From Curvibacter delicatus NBRC 14919 (GTDB lineage Bacteria > Pseudomonadota > Gammaproteobacteria > Burkholderiales > Burkholderiaceae_C), in NCBI RefSeq assembly GCF_001592265.1, contig NZ_BCWP01000004.1:1-64000 (forward strand): 64,000 nucleotides of DNA. Reading direction: 5' to 3'. Numbering within the stretch: the stretch's first letter is position 1; each line of letters opens with the position of its first letter. The notes below the pieces were generated by a model that worked only from the letters and a program-made list of their open reading frames with translations, was not told the DNA's origin and ran no database searches. The position numbers and the translations under genes are program-made. Positions 26,562-35,087 of this stretch are shown here, in pieces.

Positions 26562-27473
26562 TCAGCTTTTCCCGAGCTTGGCCATGGCGCGGCCGACCTC
26601 GTGCGTGCCCTGGGCACTGCCATTGGGCGGCACGGTTTCGCCAGCACGGTCGGTCACCACGGCCAGTTGCTCAGCCAAGCGCGAATCAGCGTCCTGGTCC
26701 AGCCCGATCCAGACCCCTTGTGTCATGGTGATGTGGGCCGCCTCGAAGCTGCCGGCCCCGGCACACAGCGTGGTTCGCGTTGGCGCATCGGCACTGGCCA
26801 GCACCAGCATGGCTGGCACCACGGCTTCGGGCTTCAGGGCCTGCAGCACGGCCTCGGGCATCAGGTCTTCGGTCATGCGCGTGGCGGCGGTCGGGGCCAG
26901 GCAGTTGACACGGATGTCATGCTTGGCGCCTTCGAGCGCCAGCGTCTGCATCAGGCCGACGAGCGCCAGCTTGGCGGCGCCGTAGTTGGACTGGCCGAAG
27001 TTGCCGTACAGGCCGGTGGACGAAGTGGTCATGACGATGCGGCCGTATTTCTGCTCGGTCATGAGGGGCCACACCGCTTTCGTGCAGTGCACCGCGCCCA
27101 TCAGGTGCACGTCGAGGACCAGGCGGAAGTCGGCCAGGTCCATCTTGGCAAAGGTCTTGTCGCGTAGGATGCCGGCATTGTTGACCAGGATGTCGACGCG
27201 GCCCCAGGTGTCCACCGCCTGCTGCACCATGGCCTGCACGGCGGCGAAGTCGGTCACCGAAGCGGCGTTGGCAATCGCCTCGCCACCGGCGGCGCGGATC
27301 TCGTCCACCACCGCCTGCGCGGCCGAGGCAGAACCGCCCGAGCCGTCACGGGCACCACCGAGGTCGTTGACCACCACTTTGGCACCGCGTCGGGCCAATG
27401 CCAGCGCATGCTGTTTGCCCAGTCCGCCGCCGGCGCCGGTCACGATGGCCACGCGGCCCTTGAAATCGATCAT
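26562..27473 (-). CDS. Short-chain dehydrogenase, MFE-2 hydroxyacyl-CoA dehydrogenase-like
   Basis: The 303-residue NAD(P)-dependent SDR has the cofactor loop TGAGGGLG at about residues 12-19, NNAG at about 97-100, a catalytic Ser in MTTSSTGLYGN, and Y-G-A-A-K. The NDLGGARDGSG insertion after the second strand and the long C-terminal extension are typical of the hydroxyacyl-CoA dehydrogenase part of multifunctional beta-oxidation enzymes. It probably oxidises a (3R)-hydroxyacyl-CoA; the chain-length range is unknown. It is divergent from the NUDIX gene. Confidence 0.88.
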   Translation of the reverse strand: MIDFKGRVAIVTGAGGGLGKQHALALARRGAKVVVNDLGGARDGSGGSASAAQAVVDEIRAAGGEAIANAASVTDFAAVQAMVQQAVDTWGRVDILVNNAGILRDKTFAKMDLADFRLVLDVHLMGAVHCTKAVWPLMTEQKYGRIVMTTSSTGLYGNFGQSNYGAAKLALVGLMQTLALEGAKHDIRVNCLAPTAATRMTEDLMPEAVLQALKPEAVVPAMLVLASADAPTRTTLCAGAGSFEAAHITMTQGVWIGLDQDADSRLAEQLAVVTDRAGETVPPNGSAQGTHEVGRAMAKLGKS

Positions 27474-27565
27474 GCTGTCTCCTTGGTTGCTGTCAGCGTA
27501 TGCTTTGAAACGGTCAAATCTTAATTCACCCTTTTTTCGTCACGGGTCACCTGTCTGACAGCACC

Positions 27566-28434
27566 ATGGAACTGAACTCCGAAGTCGTTACCGCGCCGCC
27601 GCGCGCCGCTGCCACCGTGGTCATGCTGCGCGACACCCTGACGGGCTGGAGGTGTTCCTGCTCAAACGCCACGGCAATTCGGACGTGCTGGGTGGCGCTT
27701 ATGTCTTTCTCGGCGGCAAGGTGGATGCGGCCGATGCCGGCCTGGCCGCCCACCTGAACCAGTCGCCCACCGAGCTGCACGCCGCACTGGGTGAAGCCGA
27801 ACTGGACCTGCCGACAGCCACGAGTTTTTATGCGGCGGCGCTGCGTGAAGCATTCGAAGAGTCGGGCGTGCTGTTTGCCACCGACGCGGACGCCGCACAG
27901 TTGCAACAGGCCGCGGCACTGCTGCGCGCAGGCCAGTCCTTCGGCGACATGCTGGCGCAATTGACGCTCCGGCTGGACACGCGCAGCGTGCTGCCCTGGT
28001 CACGCTGGATCACGCCGCGCATGCCCTCGGTCAGCAACAAGCGCTTCGACACGCGCTTCTTTGTGGCGGCGGTGCCGGCGCAGCAGACGGCACGCCATGA
28101 TGACTACGAAGCGACGGAAAGCATCTGGCTGGCGCCGCGCCAGGCACTGCAGCAGTACTGGGACGGGCAGATCTCGCTGGCGCCGCCACAGATCATGAGC
28201 CTGGCGCATCTGGCACGGCATGCGTCGGTGGCCAGCGTGCTGACTGAGGCGCAGCGCCGCTTGCCGCCGGTGATCCTGCCCGAATCGTTTGACGACAACG
28301 GCATGCGCGTGATCTGCTACCCCGGTGACGAACGCCACCCGGTCGCGGTCCGCGCCCTGCCCGGCCCGACGCGTCTGCACTTCCGCAACCGGCGTTTCGA
28401 GCCGCACAGCGGTTTCGAAGGCCTGTTCGCCTGA
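27566..28434 (+). pseudogene. NUDIX hydrolase split by a one-base deletion
   Basis: The gene opens at the ATG at 27566 (MELNSEVVTAPPRAAATVVMLRD), but after about 27 codons the frame turns to nonsense. The real NUDIX sequence resumes one frame over, from about 27650 (VFLLKRHGNSDVLGGAYVFLGGKVD). Adding one C at about 27645 would restore TGLEVFLLKRHG. The downstream 260 residues keep the NUDIX elements GGKVD and, after an insertion, REAFEESGVLF, as in NUDT19-like coenzyme A or nucleoside-diphosphate hydrolases. It is either a recent frameshift or a sequencing error; a GTG at 27652 could start a truncated protein. Confidence 0.82.
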
Positions 28435-28548
28435 GGCGGCAGGCCCGGCACCACCGGGCGACGAGCGGGCTTGCGCCCGTGAAGCGCGACTACTAGCATG
28501 CCATCCCTCAGCAGCGGCAAGTCACTGCTGCCACAAGGGAGGCGCACG

Positions 28549-29421
28549 ATGGACATCAAGGCTCCTTGGGAGTTGCCCGGACTCAGCGGCGGTCTGGCCT
28601 CCTACCGTTACCGTTTCCTGGCCGAAGGCGATTCCTGGTTTTCGATCGGCGAACTGCCGCCCTGGGCCACCTCCAACCTGCTGTTCGAACTGCGGCAAAG
28701 CAGCCTAAAGAACGACGTCATCGTCAACTGCGCGCACCAGGGCGACACCCTCACCCATATGGTGGAGATGTGGCACGACGCCAATTTCACCGGCTTGCTG
28801 GACGGCCCGATCCAGCGGCCCTGGGACGCCATCCTGCTGTCCGCCGGGGGCAATGACCTGATCGATGCCAGCCTGGTGGCCGGCAGCGAGCCCAGCCACA
28901 AACGCCTGCTGCTCTTGCCGCACGAACGGCCGGCACAACCCAGCCTGGGCAGCGACTATGTGTCCGAAACGGGCTGGCAGCTTTTCCTGTCTTATCTGCA
29001 GGCCAACATCAGGACCCTGATCGAGCGGCGCGATCACAGCGCCAGCTGCGCACCCCAATTGGGCTGGAAGGCGCCGATCTTTCTTCACACCTACCACCAG
29101 CCCACCGTGCGCAATGCCCCGGCTGGCCCGCTGGGTCCCTGGCTCTACAAGGCGGTCACGCACTACCAGGTCCCCGAGCCGCACTGGCAGCTGGTGGGGG
29201 AAGAGCTGTTCGGCCGCCTTCGCAGCGCGTTGCTCGGCGTGGCGTCGGACAGCGACCGCGTGTATGTCTTCGACAGCTCAGGCGCCGTGACGCTGGCGGC
29301 CGCCGTGCCGGGTTCGACCGGCGCCAGCGGCGACTGGCAGAACGAAATCCACCTCACGCCGCAGGGCTACCGCAAGGTGGCGACCGGCCTGCTGGCTTTC
29401 ATCGAAAGCCACATGCCTTGA
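28549..29421 (+). CDS. SGNH-hydrolase-like cytosolic protein
   Basis: The 290-residue protein has SGNH-type blocks: AEGDSWFSIGE at about residues 25-35 (nucleophile Ser in GDS), LSAGGNDLID at about 100-109 (the Gly-Asn oxyanion block), and NEIHLTPQGYRKVA near the end (catalytic His). There is no signal peptide, so it should be cytosolic. AAGGGAGG lies just before the ATG at 28549 and fixes the start. Esterase or lipase activity is likely; the substrate is unknown. It is convergent with the photo-operon that ends at 29429. Confidence 0.85.
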   Translation: MDIKAPWELPGLSGGLASYRYRFLAEGDSWFSIGELPPWATSNLLFELRQSSLKNDVIVNCAHQGDTLTHMVEMWHDANFTGLLDGPIQRPWDAILLSAGGNDLIDASLVAGSEPSHKRLLLLPHERPAQPSLGSDYVSETGWQLFLSYLQANIRTLIERRDHSASCAPQLGWKAPIFLHTYHQPTVRNAPAGPLGPWLYKAVTHYQVPEPHWQLVGEELFGRLRSALLGVASDSDRVYVFDSSGAVTLAAAVPGSTGASGDWQNEIHLTPQGYRKVATGLLAFIESHMP

Positions 29422-29428
29422 TGCGGCA

Positions 29429-29857
29429 TCAGCTGTTGGCGCGTTGCTTCAACCAGCGCATCAGCGTGCCAAGCACCGGCAGCTTCTCGTACAGCTCCTC
29501 CGCCGCGTCCCAGTAGTCGCGGTGAAAGCAGATGCGCCCGTCCGGCGCCAGTTGGAGCTGCGTGGCGCCGCGGATGATCTGCTGCACGTCCGGGCTGAAC
29601 TTGCGGAAGCGGAAATGGAAATCCCAGGTGAGAAAGCATTGCCCGCCATCGGCCACGCGGCTGGTGATGACAAAACGCGGCTCATGCAGGTTCTCGTACA
29701 TATGGCCGAAGATGCGGCGGATGGCCGGAATGCCACGCACCTCGTTGAAGGGGTCTTTGAACCAGGCGTCCTCGGTATAGAACTCGCCGAAGCGCTCGAT
29801 GCTGTGCGGCGTCAGCGTTTCGAAGAAGACCACGATGCGTTCGATGGCGTGACTCAT
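29429..29857 (-). CDS. NTF2-like (SnoaL-fold) protein, last gene of the light-linked operon
   Basis: The 142-residue single-domain protein has a nuclear transport factor 2/SnoaL-like fold. It begins AIERIVVFFETLTPHSIERFGEFYTEDAWFKDPFNEVRG, the cone-shaped fold's first helix and DPF turn, and has TWDFHFRF and IRGATQLQLAPDGRICFHRDYWD strands. Such proteins bind small hydrophobic molecules or act as lyases or isomerases. It overlaps the upstream SDR by four bases, so it belongs to the eight-gene operon. The ligand is unknown but probably lipid-like given its neighbours. Confidence 0.87.
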   Translation of the reverse strand: MSHAIERIVVFFETLTPHSIERFGEFYTEDAWFKDPFNEVRGIPAIRRIFGHMYENLHEPRFVITSRVADGGQCFLTWDFHFRFRKFSPDVQQIIRGATQLQLAPDGRICFHRDYWDAAEELYEKLPVLGTLMRWLKQRANS

Positions 29858-30648
29858 AGTCCGGTGAACTTTCGCACAAGCGGGAAATAAAGGCGATAGG
29901 GCAGCAGTCGCAGCAGCTTCATCCAGCGCGTGAAACGCTTCGGGTAATGGATGTCAAAGTCGCCGCGTGCCCAGCCGGCCAGCATGGCTTGCGCCGCCTG
30001 CTCGGGCTTTATGAGGCCGGGCATCCTGAATTCATTCTGGGCCGTCAGCGGCGTTTCGACAAACCCCGGATTGACCAGACTGACGCCGATGCCCAGCGGC
30101 TGCAGATCGAGGTAGAGCGTCTCGGCCAGGTTGATGAGCGCTGCCTTGGTCGGGCCATAGGCCAGGCTTTGCGGCAAGCCGCGAAAACCCGCCACACTGC
30201 TGACCAGGCTGATGTGGCCGCTGCCCCGGGTGCGCAGCCCCGGCAGCACGGCATCAAGCACATACAGCGCGCCAAGGTAGTTGATGCGCTGGTGGGTGAG
30301 CATCTCCTTGAGGTCAAAAGCATCGGCCCGCAGCGCGCGGTAATGGCCCGCGCAGTACAGCACCAGGTCAATCGGCTGTCGGGCTTCGATGCTGCGCGCG
30401 GCGGCCTGCACCTGCGCCAGGTCCGTCACGTCCAGCGGCAGGGCCACGGCACGCGCGCGACCTTGTCCATCGTGGCCCGGGTGCTGTTCCACCCACGCCT
30501 CCAAGGCGGCCACACTGCGCGCCGAGACGAACACGCTGGCGCCCTGCGCGTGCAATGCCGAAGCCGTGGCACGGCCGATGCCGCTGGAAGCACCCACCAG
30601 CCAGACGGTCTTGCCGTGCCAGTCGCGAAGCGAGGGGTTGAAGGTCAT
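29854..30648 (-). CDS. SDR-family oxidoreductase of the light-linked operon
   Basis: The 264-residue SDR has the NAD(P) loop V-G-A-S-S-G-I-G at about residues 18-25, CAGHY in place of NNAG, a catalytic Ser in LVSSVAG, and Y-G-P-T-K at about 154-158. The basic C-terminus with aromatic residues (KRFTRWMKLLRLLPYRLYFPLVRKF) could associate with membranes. It overlaps both neighbours by four bases. Its context with a CFA-like methyltransferase suggests a lipid or fatty-acyl substrate, which is inference. Confidence 0.88.
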   Translation of the reverse strand: MTFNPSLRDWHGKTVWLVGASSGIGRATASALHAQGASVFVSARSVAALEAWVEQHPGHDGQGRARAVALPLDVTDLAQVQAAARSIEARQPIDLVLYCAGHYRALRADAFDLKEMLTHQRINYLGALYVLDAVLPGLRTRGSGHISLVSSVAGFRGLPQSLAYGPTKAALINLAETLYLDLQPLGIGVSLVNPGFVETPLTAQNEFRMPGLIKPEQAAQAMLAGWARGDFDIHYPKRFTRWMKLLRLLPYRLYFPLVRKFTGL

Positions 30649-31211
30649 GGCTGTCGCTTGCTGAAGGACAGTGTGACCTCGCCCAGGGTGACACCGAACT
30701 TGCTCATGGTGGCGCGGTTGAGCATGACGCGCTCGTTCATCAGGTACATCCAGTCGTCGAAGCGCACCTCGATGAGGCGGCCATCCACCGGCAGGCTCAG
30801 CGTGTAGGCCCAGTAGAAGGCATTGCCCTGCTCTTCGCCCACGGCCTCGCCCACCACGTCGTCGGCACGGCCGCTGTAGCGCCCCTGCCCGCCCGTGCCG
30901 GGCTCGCGCTGGAGACGCCAGATGCGTTTCTGGGTCGTGCCGTCGGAATAGACAAAGTCTTCGTCCAGCACCCCCTCCTCGCGCCCGGCTTCACCCTGCC
31001 AGCGGCATTGCATGACCACGGTGAAACGCTTGACCACCTTGCCGGCACGGTCGGTGAAGACGCCGTAGGCGTCGATGGTGCCATTGAAGTAGCGCCGCAG
31101 GTCGAGTTGCGGCTTTTCGTTGGCGTAATCCGCAATCCTGGGTGCCGAGCACCCGGCCAGCAGGCCAGTGCCCAGCGCGGCCGAGCCGGCCAGCAGGAGA
31201 CGTCGTTTCAT
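30645..31211 (-). CDS. DUF3833 lipoprotein of the light-linked operon
   Basis: The 188-residue protein starts MKRRLLLAGSAALGTGLLAGC; LLAGC is a good lipobox, so the mature protein should be lipid-anchored from the cysteine. The rest is a DUF3833 domain with FNGTIDAYGVFTDRAGKVVKRF and WAYTLSLPVDGRLIEVRFDDWMYLM. The family regularly accompanies CFA-like and amine-oxidase-like genes. I chose the ATG at 31211, which overlaps the upstream MFS gene by four bases, over a long upstream extension. Confidence 0.88.
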   Translation of the reverse strand: MKRRLLLAGSAALGTGLLAGCSAPRIADYANEKPQLDLRRYFNGTIDAYGVFTDRAGKVVKRFTVVMQCRWQGEAGREEGVLDEDFVYSDGTTQKRIWRLQREPGTGGQGRYSGRADDVVGEAVGEEQGNAFYWAYTLSLPVDGRLIEVRFDDWMYLMNERVMLNRATMSKFGVTLGEVTLSFSKRQP

Positions 31212-32488
31212 GAGCTTCCTTTCGTGCCGCCAGCATGGCGGATGAAGAACCGATACAGCAGGCCGGCCGCCAGCAGCTTGAGCACACAAGGCAGCAGGCC
31301 ATAGGCCAGGCCCAGCGCCTGCAGCGCCTGCGGCTCGCGTGTGCCCGGCACATAACCAAAAAGGCCCAGCAGCGGCAGCGCCAGGCCGGCGGCCAATGCC
31401 AGGTTGAGCTTGGTGGCAAAGTTCCACCAGCCGAAGTAGGCGCCTTGCGCCTGGCCCAGGTCACCGGCGCGCGCCATCAGGCCACTGAGCAGGGCGCCGG
31501 GCAGGGCCAGGTCCGCCCCCAGCGCCAAGCCGGACAGCATGCAGATCAGGAGAAAAGGCAGCGTGTCACCGGCCCCCAGCCCGCTGGCCCAGACAAACAC
31601 GCCTATTGCCAGCAGCATGCCGGCCAGCCAGCAGCGCGCCAGGCCGAAACGCCGCACGCCGCGCAGCCACAGGGGCATGGACAGTGCGGCACAGAGGAAA
31701 TAACTGCCCAGGACCAGCGGCTCCAGCGACGGCGGTGCCTGCAGGCGGTCCTGCACGAAAAACAGCACCAGCGTGGCCGGTATGGCGCTGGCAATGCCGT
31801 TGAGCATGAAGACCGCCAGCAGACGGCGAAAGGAGGCGCGACGCCAGGGCAGCCACAGTGCAGCCGCCCGCGGTGCTGCGGGCTGGTACTGCAGCTGAGG
31901 TCGCGGCGCGCATAGCCAGGCCAACCAACCCAGCACGAGTGCCAGCCAGAACAGCATCACGGTGGGCGCCAGCCCGAGCAGGACCGGCACCAGCGACGCC
32001 AACAGCACACCCAGCAGACCCAAGCCTTCGCGCCAGGCTACCAGCCGGCTTTGCTGTACCGCATCGCCAGCCAGCAGCGCACCCCAGGACTGGTGCGCCA
32101 CCATGACTGCGCTGTAGCTGGCATAGGTCAGCATCAGCAGCACGGCACTGGACCAGAGCAAAGCCTGCGGTTGCTGGGTCAGCGGGAAAAGCAGCAGCAG
32201 AAAACCCAACGCCAGCAAGCCACACGCTGCTGCCGCCCACGCCAGAACGGTACGCGCCGAGCGACGGAACAGATGATCAAACCAACGCCCCAGCAGCGGG
32301 TCGATCAGGGCGTCGATCAGGCGGGTGACCAGCAGCACGGCACCGAGCGCGGCCATTGGCACACCGAACTCGCGCGCGTAGTGGTTGGGCAGCAGCACGT
32401 ACAGCGGCAGGGCGACAAAGGCCAGCGGCAGCCCCATCAGGCCGTAACGCCAGCCCTGGCCGAAGGTGAGCGTGTGGGCGGTGGACAT
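31208..32488 (-). CDS. MFS/GPH-type transporter of the light-linked operon
   Basis: This 426-residue integral membrane protein has about twelve hydrophobic segments. The MFS_2/GPH-like features are YGLMGLPLAFVALPLYVLLPNHYA at the start, and RLIDALIDPLLGRWFDH at about residues 56-72, the family's cytoplasmic loop motif. The substrate may be a sugar, cation or lipid. Overlaps of four bases with the DUF3833 gene and 21 bases of spacing from the upstream gene place it in the operon. Confidence 0.87.
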   Translation of the reverse strand: MSTAHTLTFGQGWRYGLMGLPLAFVALPLYVLLPNHYAREFGVPMAALGAVLLVTRLIDALIDPLLGRWFDHLFRRSARTVLAWAAAACGLLALGFLLLLFPLTQQPQALLWSSAVLLMLTYASYSAVMVAHQSWGALLAGDAVQQSRLVAWREGLGLLGVLLASLVPVLLGLAPTVMLFWLALVLGWLAWLCAPRPQLQYQPAAPRAAALWLPWRRASFRRLLAVFMLNGIASAIPATLVLFFVQDRLQAPPSLEPLVLGSYFLCAALSMPLWLRGVRRFGLARCWLAGMLLAIGVFVWASGLGAGDTLPFLLICMLSGLALGADLALPGALLSGLMARAGDLGQAQGAYFGWWNFATKLNLALAAGLALPLLGLFGYVPGTREPQALQALGLAYGLLPCVLKLLAAGLLYRFFIRHAGGTKGSS

Positions 32489-32509
32489 GGGATGCGTGGG
32501 AACCCGGCC

Positions 32510-33148
32510 TCAGTTGCTGGTGGCCACGGCCTGCCCCAGCAAGGCCTGGCGCAGGCGCGGCTCGGACGTCTTGTCCGACAGCCAGATGCCGAAAAAGAGC
32601 TGGGCGAATTCGGCGTCCATCACCTCGGCAGTGAGCCGGCCGTTGGCCAGGAAGCGCGCACCCCGCCCCGGCAGGTAGATGCCCAACAGGCGATCGCCGG
32701 GTTCCACATCAGGAAAGGCTTGCGTCATGGCCTGCAGCCAGGCCTGCGCCTGCGCCTCGGAAAAACGGCCGAGCCGGCGCATTTCGTCGATGGAGCGCTG
32801 TGCGATGTCGCGCCCCTTGAAGCCGCGCAGGTAGCGCAGCTCCAACGCATAACGCTGCCGCGCCAGCGTGGTGCTGTCGAAGCCGGGTTCGACCCACAGG
32901 CTGGCCTGGTAGACGTCGAAGCCCCAGAAGGTGAAACGCGACACCCCGGCCAGCCGCGGCTGCACCAGCTCGGTGACCACCGGTGGCGGTGCGGCCGTTT
33001 GTGCCGACGCTGTCGATTGAAGGCCAAAAATGGTCGCAGACCCTATCAACAATGCGCCAGCCGCTATTTTTTTTGTAGCGTGAACTGCACCACATCGATG
33101 TTCGCCTCGTCGAAAGCCGCTTCGCAGTAAGCCAGATAGAACTCCCAT
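32510..33148 (-). CDS. Chalcone-isomerase-like exported protein, start uncertain
   Basis: The mature part (QTAAPPPVVTELVQPRLAGVSRFTFWGFDVYQASLWVEPGF and following) matches the chalcone-isomerase-like domain of bacterial exported proteins, with ALELRYLRGFKGRDIAQRSIDEM in the middle. A signal-peptide-like stretch (TKKIAAGALLIGSATIFGLQSTASA) precedes it. The only ATG in this frame is at 33148, inside the 3' end of the upstream CFA-like gene, giving an 84-base overlap. TTG codons nearer the signal peptide are alternatives. True isomerase activity is not expected; the role in the operon may be binding a fatty acid. Confidence 0.78.
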   Translation of the reverse strand: MGVLSGLLRSGFRRGEHRCGAVHATKKIAAGALLIGSATIFGLQSTASAQTAAPPPVVTELVQPRLAGVSRFTFWGFDVYQASLWVEPGFDSTTLARQRYALELRYLRGFKGRDIAQRSIDEMRRLGRFSEAQAQAWLQAMTQAFPDVEPGDRLLGIYLPGRGARFLANGRLTAEVMDAEFAQLFFGIWLSDKTSEPRLRQALLGQAVATSN

Positions 33149-34293
33149 AAGCGCATGAACCTTTCGTCAAAACCCAGTTGCAGGATGCGGCGTTGCTCGG
33201 CCAGGAACTGGTGGCGCCAGCGCCGCAGTGTCTCGGCGTAGTCGGGGCCGAAAGCCAGCTCGTCCACCACCTTCAGGCCGGCCGCTTCGGCCTGGCGTCG
33301 GAACTCGCCGGGAGACGGCAGACAGCCGCCGGGAAAGATGTACTGCTGGATGAAGTCGGTCGAGTTCACATAGCGTTCGAACAGCGCGTCGTCGATGACG
33401 ATGCTCTGGATGCAGGCACGGCCACCGGTCTTGAGCAGGCGGTGCACGGTCTCGAAGTACTGCGGCCAGTACTCGCGGCCCACGGCCTCCACCATCTCGA
33501 TGGAGCAGATGGCGTCGAACGGGCCGTCGTTGATGTCGCGGTAGTCCTGCAAGCGCAGGTCGGCCCGCTGGCCCGCGCCCTGCCCCACCCCCAGTCGGGC
33601 CAGGCGCGCCTGCCCCCAGGCCAGCTGCTCGGTGCTGAGCGTGACGCCAACCACACGGGCGTCGAACTCGGTGCTGGCCATCTCGGCCAGTGCGCCCCAG
33701 CCGCAACCGATCTCCAGCACACGGTCGCCCGGCCCCACGCCGGCCATGCGCAGCGCACGACGCACCTTGGCCTGCTGCGCCGGCACCATGTCACCGTCCA
33801 GCCTGCCTTGGAACCAGGCCGAGGAGTAGTTCATGGTCTCGTCCAGCCAGAGCTGATAGAAGGCGTTGCCGAGGTCGTAGTGGGCGTGGATGTTTCTCCG
33901 GCTGTTGGTTCGGGTATTGCGATGCAGCAGGTGACGCAGCCGGTACCACAGGCTGCCGAGCCAGCTGCCGTAGATCACGCCCTCGATCTCCTGCCGGTTG
34001 CGCACGAACAGGCGCAGCAGCTCGGCCAGCTGCGGCGTGCTCCAGTCGCCGGCCATGTAGCTTTCGGCAAACCCGATGTCGCCGGACTTGAGTGTCGCAC
34101 CGAACACGGCCCAGTTGTGCAGCACCAGGGTGGCCGCGGGCTGCTCGCCCCGGCCGAACTGCGGCACTGTGCCGTCGGGCAGGTGCAGGGTCAGCGTGCC
34201 ATGGCGCAGGCGCTGCAGCAGCTTGAAGACGGTGCGCGCGCTGGCCGGGGCACTGCGCGGAAGCATCAGGGTCGGTGCGGTGGTGGTGTTCAT
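33064..34293 (-). CDS. Cyclopropane-fatty-acid-synthase-like methyltransferase
   Basis: The 409-residue SAM-dependent methyltransferase is of the CFA synthase family. It has GDIGFAESYMAGDW at about residues 70-83, HYDLGNAFYQLWLDETMNYS for the active-site region, and the SAM loop VLEIGCGWGALAEMA at about 195-209. These enzymes methylate double bonds of membrane phospholipid acyl chains. The ATG at 34293 overlaps the upstream DUF1365 gene by four bases. In other bacteria, similar gene sets with amine oxidases are tied to singlet-oxygen stress or furan fatty acid synthesis, so the product may not be a simple cyclopropane. Confidence 0.92.
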   Translation of the reverse strand: MNTTTAPTLMLPRSAPASARTVFKLLQRLRHGTLTLHLPDGTVPQFGRGEQPAATLVLHNWAVFGATLKSGDIGFAESYMAGDWSTPQLAELLRLFVRNRQEIEGVIYGSWLGSLWYRLRHLLHRNTRTNSRRNIHAHYDLGNAFYQLWLDETMNYSSAWFQGRLDGDMVPAQQAKVRRALRMAGVGPGDRVLEIGCGWGALAEMASTEFDARVVGVTLSTEQLAWGQARLARLGVGQGAGQRADLRLQDYRDINDGPFDAICSIEMVEAVGREYWPQYFETVHRLLKTGGRACIQSIVIDDALFERYVNSTDFIQQYIFPGGCLPSPGEFRRQAEAAGLKVVDELAFGPDYAETLRRWRHQFLAEQRRILQLGFDERFMRLWEFYLAYCEAAFDEANIDVVQFTLQKK

Positions 34294-35087
34294 GGCGTGG
34301 AGGACCTGGGGTTGGAACGGGTGACGAACGCCGGCGGTGGTGCCGGTTTGGCAAAAAACGGAACACGCTTGAACCACAGGCGGCAGGCCTGCCAGTGGAT
34401 GTGCGCGATCAGGCCCAGCGTCATGGCCGGGTGCCGCCACAGGGCCCGGCGGATGGCTTGCGGCGTCACCGGTTCGAGCACACCGCTGACGCTGGTCTGC
34501 AGCAAGGGGCCCTGGGCGTCATCGAGGTCGACACGCACCACGGTGTGGGGCACACCGGCACGCACCGTGCGCAGGAAACGGAAGCGGTAGTCGCCTTCGA
34601 CACGGCAGAAGGGCGAGACGTGGAACACCTTGGTCGCACGCAGCTCCTGGCCGTAGCGCGGCGCCTCCAGCAAATAGCAGTGGCGTTCGCCGAAGGTGTT
34701 GTTGACCTCGGCCACGATCGCGCGCAGGCTGCCGTCAGCCGCATGGCAGTACCAGAAGCTCACCGGCTTGAAGGTGTAACCCAGCACGCGTGGGTAGCAG
34801 TGCAGCCAGATCTCGCCATCGGCATCAACGACGCCGTGGCTGCGCAGCAGCTCCTCCAGCCAACCGAGCGCCCCGCCTTGCGCTGCGCTGCGGCCATCGC
34901 CGTGATCGACGTCGTGAAAACTCAGCCAGCCGGCCCGGTTGAAAGCCAGCGCCCCCCCGCCCTGCCGCTGCATGCTGCGCAAGGGCAGCATGAGAAAAAA
35001 CGTCGGGTAGGCAAAGGCGTGACGTGCCGGCCGCAGCCGCGTGTGGCGCACCTGGCCAAAACCGATGAGCGGGGTGACCGTGTTCAT
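34290..35087 (-). CDS. DUF1365 family protein of the light-linked operon
   Basis: The 265-residue protein belongs to DUF1365, which nearly always lies between an amine-oxidase-like gene and a CFA-like gene. It begins GFGQVRHTRLRPARHAFAYPTFFLMLPL and carries LGYTFKPVSFWYCH at about residues 108-121 and ATKVFHVSPFCRVEGDYRFRF at about 160-180, the family hallmarks. No reaction is established. Four-base overlaps with both neighbours indicate coupled translation. Confidence 0.92.
   Translation of the reverse strand: MNTVTPLIGFGQVRHTRLRPARHAFAYPTFFLMLPLRSMQRQGGGALAFNRAGWLSFHDVDHGDGRSAAQGGALGWLEELLRSHGVVDADGEIWLHCYPRVLGYTFKPVSFWYCHAADGSLRAIVAEVNNTFGERHCYLLEAPRYGQELRATKVFHVSPFCRVEGDYRFRFLRTVRAGVPHTVVRVDLDDAQGPLLQTSVSGVLEPVTPQAIRRALWRHPAMTLGLIAHIHWQACRLWFKRVPFFAKPAPPPAFVTRSNPRSSTP

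Noticed and set aside
33058-33085. GCTATTTTTTTTGTAGC hairpin resembling the dispersed repeat
   Set aside because: It lacks the GCGCATATTCCA tail, lies across the end of the CFA-like gene, and so is not counted as a copy.
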